NCBI GenBank assembly: GCA_032119595.1
Contig: JAUMBQ010000006.1
Span: forward strand, 744,001-808,000
Source of the DNA: JAGIBJ01 sp032119595
GTDB lineage: Bacteria > Actinomycetota > Thermoleophilia > Solirubrobacterales > Solirubrobacteraceae
Length of the DNA stretch: 64,000 bases
Reading direction: 5' to 3'
The translations under genes and the position numbers were made by a program. This document shows positions 35,013 through 43,236 of the stretch, in pieces. Numbering within the stretch: the stretch's first letter is position 1; the number at the start of each line of letters is the position of its first letter. The notes under the pieces are model-generated. The model did no database searches and was not told the origin of the DNA. It was given only the letters and a program-made list of their open reading frames with translations.

Positions 35013-35056
35013 TTGGCCCTGTGGCCAAGGGCACGCCGATCGAAGGTCCATAGCGT
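35013..35056 (+). promoter_or_regulatory. Promoter with perfect inverted-repeat box
   Basis: TTGGCC-CTGT-GGCCAA (35013-35028), then 22 nt to TAGCGT (35051-35056). The small gene at 35098 follows with a leader of about 35 nt. Confidence 0.55.
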
Positions 35057-35097
35057 TGGCGCTGCCCCAGCCGGCCACCCCGTTAGGACCTCGACCC

Positions 35098-35367
35098 ATG
35101 CACCCCAGCTCCCCACACGCGCCTACCCGTCTCGCCAAGACTGCGCGCATCGCGACCTCATACGGCCCCGCGCCCGCCCGTGGCAAGGGGCGCATCAGCG
35201 CCGCCGACGACCCGCTCGTCGCGCTGTCCAAGGAGATTCACGGCAAACTCGTCGCCGGAAGCAGTGCTGCCAAGGCGCATGTCGCGGCCGAAGAACTTAC
35301 GCTTCGCCGCCCGCGCCGGCCTTCCGCTCGCCGCGCGAGCTTCCGCGTGCCACCCGCCTCGCGCTGA
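35098..35367 (+). CDS. Small basic hypothetical protein
   Basis: An 89-residue protein rich in Ala, Arg and Ser. The middle has ISAADDPLVALSKEIHGKL, which looks like a real helix, while the C-terminal 30 residues are strongly basic (RRPRRPSARRASFRVP). A ribosome-like AGGACC lies seven bases before the ATG and a box promoter stands upstream. I do not recognise a family; a nucleic-acid-binding role is possible from charge alone. It ends 7 nt before the stop of the convergent LuxR-type gene. Confidence 0.5.
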   Translation: MHPSSPHAPTRLAKTARIATSYGPAPARGKGRISAADDPLVALSKEIHGKLVAGSSAAKAHVAAEELTLRRPRRPSARRASFRVPPASR

Positions 35368-35373
35368 GCGCGC

Positions 35374-38232
35374 TCAGTCGAGCAGGGGCGCCAGGGCGTC
35401 GCGAGTCTTGACGCCGAGCTTTGCGAACGCGCCCGCGAGGTGCGTCTCGACGGTGCTCTGACTGAGGAAGAGCTGATCAGCGATCTCGCGGTTGGTGAGC
35501 CCGGTCGAAGCGAGCGTGGCGATCTCGCGCTGGCGCGCGGTCAGCGCCGCTGCGCCCGACAGGTCTCGCCGGCCGCCGCGCCCTTCGCGGGTGACGCGCC
35601 GACCGATCCGACGGAGTTCGCGCACCGCCAGCGCCTGAAGCCGCGCGGCGCCCATCTGTGCGCAGGCGGCCTCCGCCGCACGCAGCTCGCGCGCCGCCTC
35701 CGAACGGTCACCGAGATCGGCCAAGCCCGCGCCGAGTACGAGCCGCGCGCGGCATTCCTCGACGGGGAAGCCATGCTCGACGGCCAGGGCGATGGCGCGA
35801 CGCGACGCCTGCACGGCCCGTTCGGGATCCCCCGACGCCCGCGCAACGCGGCCCTCCGCGAGCGCGACGGCCAGTTCGCTGGTTCCCTGCGGGAGCACGG
35901 CGGCGCAGAGTCCGGCGTGCTCGAGCCACTCGCCAGCCGCGGCCAAATCGTTCAGCTGCGCGGCGGCGGTGGCCAGGAGCGCATAACTGGTGGCCCGCAT
36001 GGATTCGGGCACCACGGGGAAGCCGTCTCCGCCATGAGTCGAGAAGATCGCCTCGGCGACCTCGCCCGGCTGGTCGCTGGCCAGGAGCGCACGCGCGCAG
36101 GTCTGCCCAGCAAACGCGGCCATTCCCTGCGACAGCGCCTTTTGTGCCTGCGTGACGGCAACCCGAGACGCCTCGACCGCGAGCTCACTGTCGCCCACCG
36201 GCTCGAGCGCTGCGGCGAGCGCCAACTGCGACCACATGATCGAGTCGTCGTTGGCCATCAACGTCGCCTCTTCCGATGCCTCATCGGCGGCCCGGCGAGC
36301 TTCGACCAACCGGCCCTGTGCCGCCAAGACGAGCGCCTGGGATCCGACCATCTGCACCGCGAGGATCGGCGCCGAGCCGCCGCGTGCAGCGATGAGTCCC
36401 TTGGCCACATGCTGGGCGGCTAGGTCGACGCGGCCGAGCAACCACGCGGCTCGGATCAACCCGAGGATGGCGCGCTGGATAACCGCAAAGACCATCTCGT
36501 CGAGTTCGGCGAGCTGCTCCGACCCCGAGTCGAGGTGAACGCGCGCCGCTTCGAGATCGCCATCAAGGAACGCCCCGATCGCCGAGAACGCCGTCGCCTC
36601 GACCCGCAGCAGTGGATCGCCGAGCTCCTCGGCGCCGGCCATCGCCGCAGCGCTCTGGTCGCGGACCTCCGGGGGGTCGCCGGTGATCGCCGCCAGCGAG
36701 GCGAGTTCGATTTGATACCGCACCCGCTCGGGCGCACCGGCCGGTGCTGCGTCGATCGCCTCAAAGAGTCGCGCCCTGGCCTCGACGTGGAGACCGGCGA
36801 GCGACTCGATGATCGCGCAGCCGATGAGCAGGAACGGGTGGAAGGGGTGGTCGTCCGGAAGGCTCGCGTGGGCTTCGAGCGCGCGCTCGCGCGCCTCATG
36901 GGACCGCCCGACGACGAGCAGCGCCACGACGAGACACCGATACAGATCCAGGTGCGGCCACTCACCGCGGCGAGACTCGGGGACCAGCTGCCACGCACTG
37001 GTAAACCAGCGGGCGGCGCTGGCGGGCGCGCGCGCCGCCGCCTCCTTCCCCGCCCGAGTGAGGAGTTCGATCGCGTGGTCGTCACCGTGACGCGCGGAGT
37101 GCTCGATGTGCGCAGCCAGCTCGGAGGGGCGCGCACCGGTCTGCTCGAGCGCGACCGCGGCGCGGCCATGGGCAGCGATGCGCCAACCGGCGCCCGCATC
37201 GAGCGCCACCGTGTGCCGGACCAGCGGGTGGCGGAAAGCGAGCGTGCGTGGCTGATCCGTCGGGCGGATGAGATCAGCGGCAACCAGCTCGTCGAGCGCG
37301 GTGAGGACACGGTCGCCGAAGGGCAGGTCAGCGACCGCTGCAGCGACGTCAACGTCGAACGGCTCGCCGGTGATCGCGGCGCCGCGCAGGAAGAGGCGCG
37401 CATCCGGTGAGAGCGGGGCAAGTTCGCCGGCGAGCGCCGCAGAGACCGCCGCCGGGACGAGATCCTGTGGGTCTTGAACACCGTCGACGGCACGGCGGGG
37501 AGCACCTGGGACCGGGTCCGGAGCGGCGCTTCCGTGACGCGCTCGGGCCATGGCTCGCAGGTAGAACGGGTTGCCGCCACAGAGGTCGCGGATCTGGCGT
37601 CGCTCGTGCAGTGCAAGGTTGACGGGGATGAGCCGCTCGGCGTCGGCCGGTGCGAGCGGGCCAAGCTCGATGCGGTCGGCAAGGCCGGCGGCAAACGCAC
37701 GGGTGATGCCGGGGCTGACCGCCGAGTCGGCCTGGTTCGGGCGATACGCGAGCACCATGAGCACAGGCCCGGCTGGCGGGCGATGCACGAGTGACGCGAG
37801 GAGATCGGCACTGGCGGGGTCGGCCCAGTGGATGTCGTCGAACATCACGACTACCGGCTCGGCCGACGCCATGACTTCGAGCCGCTCGCGGATCGCGAGG
37901 TGGCCGCGGTGACGGGCCAGCCCAACCGCGGCGGGGTCGTCGAGCCCGGCGGCGTCCGCACCCAACGCATGGTGAAGAACGCCGAACGGGATCTCGCGCT
38001 CGAACTCGGTGGCGCGGCCCGCGAGTACCCGCCAGCCGCGCTGGAACGCCGTCACCGACACGTGCTGCAGCATCGTCGTCTTGCCGATGCCGGCGGCTCC
38101 GACGACCTCGACGACCGAGCCATTGCCAGCGCCCAGCTGGTCGAGATGCGCACCGAGGCGGGCCAGCTCCTCGGTGCGCCCGACGAGCAGCTCCGGGCCG
38201 GCGGCGATGGTGCGTGAACTGGGCAGCGACAA
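35374..38232 (-). CDS. Large LuxR-family regulator with AAA ATPase (LAL type)
   Basis: A 952-residue protein. The N-terminal P-loop NTPase has Walker A VVGAAGIGKTTML near residue 44 and Walker B PVVVMFDDIHWADP near 128. A long helical TPR-like middle (about 400-850) follows. The C-terminal LuxR helix-turn-helix is near residue 895: LTARQREIATLASTGLTNRE then QLFLSQSTVETHLAGAFAKL. Such LAL proteins sense a ligand through the TPR part and activate nearby operons, often for secondary metabolism or sugar use. The apparent start is TTG at 38232. The target is not clear; the XynE-like hydrolase gene upstream on the same strand is a candidate. Confidence 0.9.
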   Translation of the reverse strand: MSLPSSRTIAAGPELLVGRTEELARLGAHLDQLGAGNGSVVEVVGAAGIGKTTMLQHVSVTAFQRGWRVLAGRATEFEREIPFGVLHHALGADAAGLDDPAAVGLARHRGHLAIRERLEVMASAEPVVVMFDDIHWADPASADLLASLVHRPPAGPVLMVLAYRPNQADSAVSPGITRAFAAGLADRIELGPLAPADAERLIPVNLALHERRQIRDLCGGNPFYLRAMARARHGSAAPDPVPGAPRRAVDGVQDPQDLVPAAVSAALAGELAPLSPDARLFLRGAAITGEPFDVDVAAAVADLPFGDRVLTALDELVAADLIRPTDQPRTLAFRHPLVRHTVALDAGAGWRIAAHGRAAVALEQTGARPSELAAHIEHSARHGDDHAIELLTRAGKEAAARAPASAARWFTSAWQLVPESRRGEWPHLDLYRCLVVALLVVGRSHEARERALEAHASLPDDHPFHPFLLIGCAIIESLAGLHVEARARLFEAIDAAPAGAPERVRYQIELASLAAITGDPPEVRDQSAAAMAGAEELGDPLLRVEATAFSAIGAFLDGDLEAARVHLDSGSEQLAELDEMVFAVIQRAILGLIRAAWLLGRVDLAAQHVAKGLIAARGGSAPILAVQMVGSQALVLAAQGRLVEARRAADEASEEATLMANDDSIMWSQLALAAALEPVGDSELAVEASRVAVTQAQKALSQGMAAFAGQTCARALLASDQPGEVAEAIFSTHGGDGFPVVPESMRATSYALLATAAAQLNDLAAAGEWLEHAGLCAAVLPQGTSELAVALAEGRVARASGDPERAVQASRRAIALAVEHGFPVEECRARLVLGAGLADLGDRSEAARELRAAEAACAQMGAARLQALAVRELRRIGRRVTREGRGGRRDLSGAAALTARQREIATLASTGLTNREIADQLFLSQSTVETHLAGAFAKLGVKTRDALAPLLD

Positions 38233-38305
38233 GTGACTCGCGACCCGCTCAACAGGGCAGAAACGAACCGGTCGCGGGGGCCGATCCTACTCATTCGACC
38301 ACCCC

Positions 38306-38338
38306 GAAGTGGCGCGCGGACGGTGTGCGCGCCACTTC
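38306..38338 (-). terminator. Perfect hairpin terminator after the XynE-like gene
   Basis: GAAGTGGCGCGC, 9-nt loop, then its exact complement, 43 nt after the stop at 38381 on the minus strand. Confidence 0.7.
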
Positions 38339-38380
38339 GTCTGCCACCGACTCCTCGTCGGCCCGGTCAGGCAGCGGGAA

Positions 38381-39727
38381 TCAGGTGCAGCTCGGACCCT
38401 TGAGCTTCGCAAGGCCGCCCGCGGCGACGATCTGCTCGACGTAGTGCTGGTACCCCTCCGCATCCGGATGCGTCCAGTCGCCGGAGTTGTACGCCGGGTT
38501 CAGGCTGTAGTAGTTGGCTGGATCGGTGAGGGCCGTGTCGAAGTCGAAGTAGCCGTCGGCGGCCTGGTCGTTCGTCGTGCGGGTGTGCGGCATCGCCGTC
38601 GAGGTAATCCACTCGTTGAGCGCGGCTCGCCGGTTACCGATCAGGAAGCCGGTGCGGTCGCCAGCGGCGGCCATGGTCGCGACGATCACGTTGAGGCCTT
38701 GTGCGTGGAGATCTGCGATGAGCTGCTTGTAGGCGTTGATCACGTTGATGGAGTAGGCGCCCAGGGCGAAATCGTTGCCCCCGAGCGAGATGATCACGTC
38801 GGTGACGCCGGCCTGCGAAAGCACGTCGTGCACGTAACGGGTGCGGGCGGCCTTGCCCGCGTACGAGAGGATCCCGTCATAGAGGAGGCGGTTGCCGGCG
38901 ATGCCGGAGTTTGCGACCGTGAGGTTGCGGCCGGCGCTCTTCAGGCTGGCCTGCAGGAAGTCCGGGTAGCGCTGGTCGGTGTCGACCTCGCCGCTGGCCC
39001 TGAAGAGCGGCACCTGGTCGACCTTGCTGCCCGTGCCGTCGGTGATCGAGTCGCCGAACGCCACGACCGTGCCCCAGTTCCCGGGCTTGCGCACCTCCAG
39101 GCCATCGACGAAGTACACCTCGTCGGTCTCGCGGCTGGCCGGGAAGTTGGTCGTGAGGTCGGTGTTCTTGCCCGCGAGGTCGCCCGCACCGGGGATCGAC
39201 AGGTACGACGTGCGGTAGCCGCGGTAGTGCTTGGTCGCTGAACCGGTGAACACCGGGAGGTACAGGTCCACCGCGAACGTGGTGTCCTCGGTGAAGGGAG
39301 GCACGGCGATCTCGTCGGACCAGGCGTCGCTCCCCTGCGGGATCGACGTCGCGGTCTGACCCGAGAACTCCAGGTGGCGGGTGGACTCCGTGTCAATCGT
39401 TCGACCGGGCGTGACGCCCAGGCCGCGCGTCTGGACGGAGATCGTCGCGCGGCCGATGGACAGCGCCCGGCTTCCGAAGCGGTTCGAGAGGCGCACGCGG
39501 ATGCTGGAACCATCCGTGTGCGGGCGGATGATGGTGCGAATCGTTTGGTTCGTAAATCCGATCGCGAGTGCGTCGGCTGGCGCGGCCGCCCACGCGGTGA
39601 CGAGCTTGGAGGTCGGGCAGGTCGCGGCCTGCGCCACGGGCGCGGCGACGAGGGGGAGCGCGATCGCGCAGGCGGCGATCAGACGGCGGCGCGTGCGAGC
39701 GCGCGCCGCCTTCGGGAGGGACTTCAT
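38381..39727 (-). CDS. Secreted SGNH hydrolase (XynE-like)
   Basis: A 448-residue secreted protein: signal peptide after an Arg-rich start (LIAACAIALPLVAAPVAQA), an N-terminal beta domain (LVTAWAAAP, IRPHTDGSSIRVRLSNRFG), then the SGNH domain with block I VVAFGDSITDGTG near residue 225, block III SLGGNDFALGAY near 315 and the catalytic Asp-His in GDWTHPDAEGYQHYV near 420. This arrangement matches the XynE-like group (cd01830), extracellular carbohydrate esterases. The ATG at 39727 has AAAGG five bases upstream. Likely substrate is an acylated polysaccharide. It is divergent from ureC. Confidence 0.88.
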   Translation of the reverse strand: MKSLPKAARARTRRRLIAACAIALPLVAAPVAQAATCPTSKLVTAWAAAPADALAIGFTNQTIRTIIRPHTDGSSIRVRLSNRFGSRALSIGRATISVQTRGLGVTPGRTIDTESTRHLEFSGQTATSIPQGSDAWSDEIAVPPFTEDTTFAVDLYLPVFTGSATKHYRGYRTSYLSIPGAGDLAGKNTDLTTNFPASRETDEVYFVDGLEVRKPGNWGTVVAFGDSITDGTGSKVDQVPLFRASGEVDTDQRYPDFLQASLKSAGRNLTVANSGIAGNRLLYDGILSYAGKAARTRYVHDVLSQAGVTDVIISLGGNDFALGAYSINVINAYKQLIADLHAQGLNVIVATMAAAGDRTGFLIGNRRAALNEWITSTAMPHTRTTNDQAADGYFDFDTALTDPANYYSLNPAYNSGDWTHPDAEGYQHYVEQIVAAGGLAKLKGPSCT

Positions 39728-40029
39728 GAGGGCCTTTCGGGCTTGGGACAGGGGTCGCTTCGGACGTGCGGAAGCGCGGACGACAGCGGCGATTTGCCGC
39801 AGCCATCCGGACAGACTCCTGGGACAGACGCCGCAGATTCGGGCGGCGCCAGGAGTGATCCTCATCCTGCCCGCGGGCCGCCAAGCGATCAACCGGTCAC
39901 CCCCTGAACCGGCCACTGAACAGGGGTGGGAAATCTCGGCCAGCGCCGCCTCCGGCGAAGATTCCCCGAGAGCTTTTGGCCCTGTGGACAACGGGCCACG
40001 CCGGGCCCGCCCATACGCTGGGCGACGAT
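39728..40029. other. Divergent promoter region of ureC and the XynE-like gene
   Basis: 302 nt without a gene. The right end holds the ureC box promoter (39976-40019); the left end has the ribosome site of the SGNH gene. Confidence 0.6.
39976..40019 (+). promoter_or_regulatory. ureC promoter with inverted-repeat box
   Basis: TTGGCC-CTGT-GGACAA (39976-39991, one mismatch), then 22 nt to TACGCT (40014-40019), ten bases before the ureC ATG. Same geometry as at urtB and ureA. Confidence 0.6.
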
Positions 40030-41739
40030 ATGAGTGAGATCTCACGTGAGCGCTATGCCGCGCTCTACGGCCCGACCGCCGGCGACCGCGTGCGGCTTGC
40101 CGACACCGACCTGCTGATCGAGATCGAGGAGGACCGCTGCTTCGGCGGCGAAGAGGCCGTCTTCGGCGGAGGCAAGGTGATCCGGGAGTCGATGGGCCAG
40201 TCCATGGCGACCCGCGCCGAAGGGACGCCGGACCTCGTGATCACCGGCGCGATCGTGCTCGACCACTGGGGCGTGATCAAGGCCGACGTCGGCATTCGTG
40301 ACGGGCGGATCGTCGCCCTCGGCAAGGCCGGCAACCCCGACACGATGGACGGCATTCACCCGGACCTCGTGATCGGGCCGTCGACGGAGATCATGGCCGG
40401 CAACGGCAAGATCCTCACGGCCGGCGCGATCGACTGCCACGTGCACCTCATCTGCCCGCAGGTGATCGAGGAGGGCCTGGCCGCTGGCACCACGACGATC
40501 ATCGGCGGCGGAACCGGCCCGGCCGAGGGCACGAAGGCGACCACCGTCACGCCGGGTGACTGGCACCTCAAGATGATGTTCGCCGCGCTCGAGCAGTACC
40601 CGATCAACGTGGTGCTCCTCGGCAAGGGCAACACCGCCTCGGAGGCGTCGATGTGGGAGCAGCTGCGCGCCGGCGCCTGCGGCTTCAAGCTCCACGAGGA
40701 CTGGGGCACGACGCCCGCCGCGATCGACACGTGCCTGAACGTGTGCGAGGCCTCAGGCGCCCAGGCGTCGATCCACACCGACACGCTGAACGAGGCCGGA
40801 TTCGTGGAAAACACGCTCGCCGCGATCGGCGGACGGGCGATCCACACCTACCACACGGAAGGCGCGGGCGGAGGCCATGCGCCGGACATCATCACGGTGT
40901 CCAGCCACGCCAACGTGATGCCATCGTCGACCAACCCGACGCGGCCGCACACGATCAACACGATCGACGAGCACCTCGACATGCTCATCGTCTGCCACCA
41001 CCTCAACCCGACGGTTCCGGAGGACCTCGCCTTCGCCGAATCGCGGATCCGCCCGTCGACGATCGCTGCCGAAGATCACCTCCACGACCTGGGCGCCATC
41101 TCGATGATCGGCTCCGACTCCCAGGCGATGGGCCGCGTCGGCGAGGTCATCATGCGGACCTGGCAGACCGCGCACGTGATGAAGAAGGTGCGTGGCTCGC
41201 TCCCGGGCGACACGACGGCCGACAACCATCGCGCGCGCCGGTACGTCGCCAAGTACACGATCTGCCCGGCCGTGGCGCACGGTCTCGAGTCGGAGATCGG
41301 GTCCGTCGAGGCCGGCAAGCTCGCCGACCTCGTGCTCTGGGATCCGAAGTTCTTCGGCGTCAAGCCCGAGCTCGTGATCAAGCGGGGCATGGTCGTCTCC
41401 GCAGCGATGGGCGACGCAAACGCCTCGATCCCAACGCCGCAGCCGGTGCTGGCGCGGCCGATGTTCGGCGCGGCTCCGGCCGTCGCGGGCGGCCTCGGCA
41501 TCAACTTCGTGATGCCCGCAGCCTTGGAGGACGGCCTCCCCGAGCGCCTCGGGCTGACGCGCCCGTTCGTGGCGGCGGCCGACGTGCGGAAGCGCGGCAA
41601 GGCCGACCTCCCGGAGAACACCGCCCTGCCGACGATCTCGGTCGACCCGGACACGTTCTCGGTCGCGATCGACGGCGTCGTGGTGGAGCAGGCACCGGTC
41701 GCCGAGCTGCCGATGGCCCAGAAGTACTTCCTCTTCTAG
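40030..41739 (+). CDS. ureC: Urease alpha subunit UreC (catalytic)
   Basis: A 569-residue catalytic subunit of normal length, and apparently intact. The nickel ligands are all visible: HVH in AIDCHVHLICP near residue 137, the carbamylated Lys in CGFKLHEDWGTTPAAI near 219, His in ASIHTDTLNEAGF near 249 and YHTEGAGGGHAPD near 275, and Asp in MIGSDSQAMGRVGE near 363. The flap Cys-His is in MLIVCHHLNP. It hydrolyses urea together with UreA and UreB, whose genes are 22 kb upstream. It starts the operon ureC-ureF-ureD-nickel permease. Confidence 0.98.
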   Translation: MSEISRERYAALYGPTAGDRVRLADTDLLIEIEEDRCFGGEEAVFGGGKVIRESMGQSMATRAEGTPDLVITGAIVLDHWGVIKADVGIRDGRIVALGKAGNPDTMDGIHPDLVIGPSTEIMAGNGKILTAGAIDCHVHLICPQVIEEGLAAGTTTIIGGGTGPAEGTKATTVTPGDWHLKMMFAALEQYPINVVLLGKGNTASEASMWEQLRAGACGFKLHEDWGTTPAAIDTCLNVCEASGAQASIHTDTLNEAGFVENTLAAIGGRAIHTYHTEGAGGGHAPDIITVSSHANVMPSSTNPTRPHTINTIDEHLDMLIVCHHLNPTVPEDLAFAESRIRPSTIAAEDHLHDLGAISMIGSDSQAMGRVGEVIMRTWQTAHVMKKVRGSLPGDTTADNHRARRYVAKYTICPAVAHGLESEIGSVEAGKLADLVLWDPKFFGVKPELVIKRGMVVSAAMGDANASIPTPQPVLARPMFGAAPAVAGGLGINFVMPAALEDGLPERLGLTRPFVAAADVRKRGKADLPENTALPTISVDPDTFSVAIDGVVVEQAPVAELPMAQKYFLF

Positions 41740-41758
41740 GCCGAGGCCTCCCCGCCGG

Positions 41759-42436
41759 ATGTCTGGATCGGATCTTCTCCTCCTCGCCGACGGCCGGTTG
41801 CCGGCCGGCGGACACGCGCACTCGGGCGGGCTGGAGCAGGCCGTCGAGCAGGGCGAAGTGGCCGACATCCCGACGATGGAACGTTTCCTCGAAGGCCTGC
41901 TGCGAAGCGGTGCCGAGACCGCGATCTCCGTCGCCGCGGCGGCCTGCGCCGCCCGGCACACGATGCATGACGCCCAGCTCCTGCAGCTCGATGTGGAGGA
42001 GTCGGCCCGCACCCCGTCGGCGGCGCTGCGCACGGCCTCACGCGCGCAAGGGCGTCAACTGCTGCGCGCCGCCGCCGCCATCTGGCCGGCGCCCGGACCG
42101 ATCGACCTCCCGCCGCTGCCCCACGGACCGCATCTGGCGCTCGCTCAGGGGATCGCTGCGGCGCGCCTCGGCGTCCCACCGTTCGGCGCCGCACGGCTGG
42201 CGGCCTACACCGCGATCAGCGGCCCGGCCACGGCCGCCGTGCGCCTGCTCGGCCTCGACCCGTTTTCGGTTCATGGCGTCGTCGCGCGCGTCGTCGCCAC
42301 CGCGGAGCCGATGCTCCAGAAGGCTGCAGAGGCCGCCTCCGGGCCAGCGCGCAATCTCCCGTGCGGCGCTGCCCCGCTCCTGGAGACCGGCGCGGAGCTG
42401 CACCGCGTCCGCGAGATCCGGATGTTTGCGTCGTGA
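41759..42436 (+). CDS. ureF: Urease accessory protein UreF
   Basis: A 225-residue all-helical accessory protein. The N-terminal LLLADGRLPAGGHAHSGGLE is the UreF signature (RLPxGxxxHSxGLE), followed by the helix with FLEGLLRSG and the C-terminal segment with MLQKAAEAASGP. UreF bridges UreD-bound apo-urease and UreG and acts as a fidelity factor for nickel insertion. It lies 19 nt after ureC; its TGA overlaps the ureD GTG (GTGA), so the two are coupled. Confidence 0.93.
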   Translation: MSGSDLLLLADGRLPAGGHAHSGGLEQAVEQGEVADIPTMERFLEGLLRSGAETAISVAAAACAARHTMHDAQLLQLDVEESARTPSAALRTASRAQGRQLLRAAAAIWPAPGPIDLPPLPHGPHLALAQGIAAARLGVPPFGAARLAAYTAISGPATAAVRLLGLDPFSVHGVVARVVATAEPMLQKAAEAASGPARNLPCGAAPLLETGAELHRVREIRMFAS

Positions 42437-43236
42437 ACGGCGGGGTGCGTATTCGCACGGTCCGTGGCGACGACGGCCGCACCCGCGTGGTCGAGCTGAA
42501 CGCGACCGTGCCGTTCGCGGCGAAGCTGGTCGGCGACACCGTGCACCTCATCGGCGCCGCCGCCGCACCGCTCGACGGCGACCAGATCACGTTCGACCTC
42601 GACATCGGCGCCGGCACCACGCTCACCGTCCGCACCGTCGCGGCCACCATGGCCTGGCCGAGCCGCGGCGCGCTCGGCCCGTCGACGATGAGCATCCGCG
42701 CGACCGTCGGAGAGGGCGCCCTCCTGCGGTGGCTTCCGGAGCCGATCGTACCGGTGCGCAAATGCCGCCACCAACTGCGCACGCACGTTGAGGTCGCCCG
42801 CACCGCGCGCCTCGTGTGGCGCGAGGAGATCGTGCTCGGCCGGGCGAACGAGGGCCCGGGATCGCTCGACGCTCACACCCGGATCGAGCGCGCCGGAGAG
42901 GCGCTCCTGCACCAGCATCTCGTGATCGACGGCACACGCAGCGCGTCGCACCAGGCCGGTTCGCTGCTCGGCGCCGCTCGGGCGACCGGCAGCGTGCTCG
43001 TGGTCGGCCCCGGTGTGCCGGACCACTGCGCGACCATCTCCGAGCCGGAGCTGCGCGGAGCCGTGCTGGAACTCGAGGGTGGCGGGCGGATGGCGCAGGC
43101 CACCGCGACCTCCGTCGCGAAGCTCCGGTCTTGGCTGAGCGCGCGCGAGGCCGGCCTGACGGCGGGCGCCGACTGGGCGGCCGCGGTCGATCCAGGCCCG
43201 ACCCCGGCCTCACACCCGGAGATCCCTGCGCGATGA
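42433..43236 (+). CDS. ureD: Urease accessory protein UreD
   Basis: A 267-residue scaffold protein (UreD, also called UreH). Beta-rich, with GTTLTVRTVAATMAWPSRG near residue 62 and GALLRWLPEPIVPVRKCRHQ near 97, the conserved LxWLPePxIxf-like motif. It binds the urease apo-complex and forms the tunnel through which nickel passes from UreG. The GTG start at 42433 is dictated by overlap with ureF; the nickel permease ATG overlaps its stop (ATGA). Sequence is divergent for the family but position and motif agree. Confidence 0.9.
   Translation: MNGGVRIRTVRGDDGRTRVVELNATVPFAAKLVGDTVHLIGAAAAPLDGDQITFDLDIGAGTTLTVRTVAATMAWPSRGALGPSTMSIRATVGEGALLRWLPEPIVPVRKCRHQLRTHVEVARTARLVWREEIVLGRANEGPGSLDAHTRIERAGEALLHQHLVIDGTRSASHQAGSLLGAARATGSVLVVGPGVPDHCATISEPELRGAVLELEGGGRMAQATATSVAKLRSWLSAREAGLTAGADWAAAVDPGPTPASHPEIPAR

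Larger units (their letters stand above)
34556..35097. other. Gene-free divergent region with several hairpins
   Basis: 542 nt between the SDR gene (minus) and a small gene (plus). No frame looks coding. It holds a 16-bp palindrome (34732-34747), hairpins at 34860-34898, 34901-34914 and 34928-34968, and the promoter box at 35013. Confidence 0.55.

Noticed and set aside
17654..40029. Genomic island inserted between ureB and ureC
   Set aside because: No integrase, tRNA, direct repeats or composition change at the borders; rearrangement is possible but an island is not supported.
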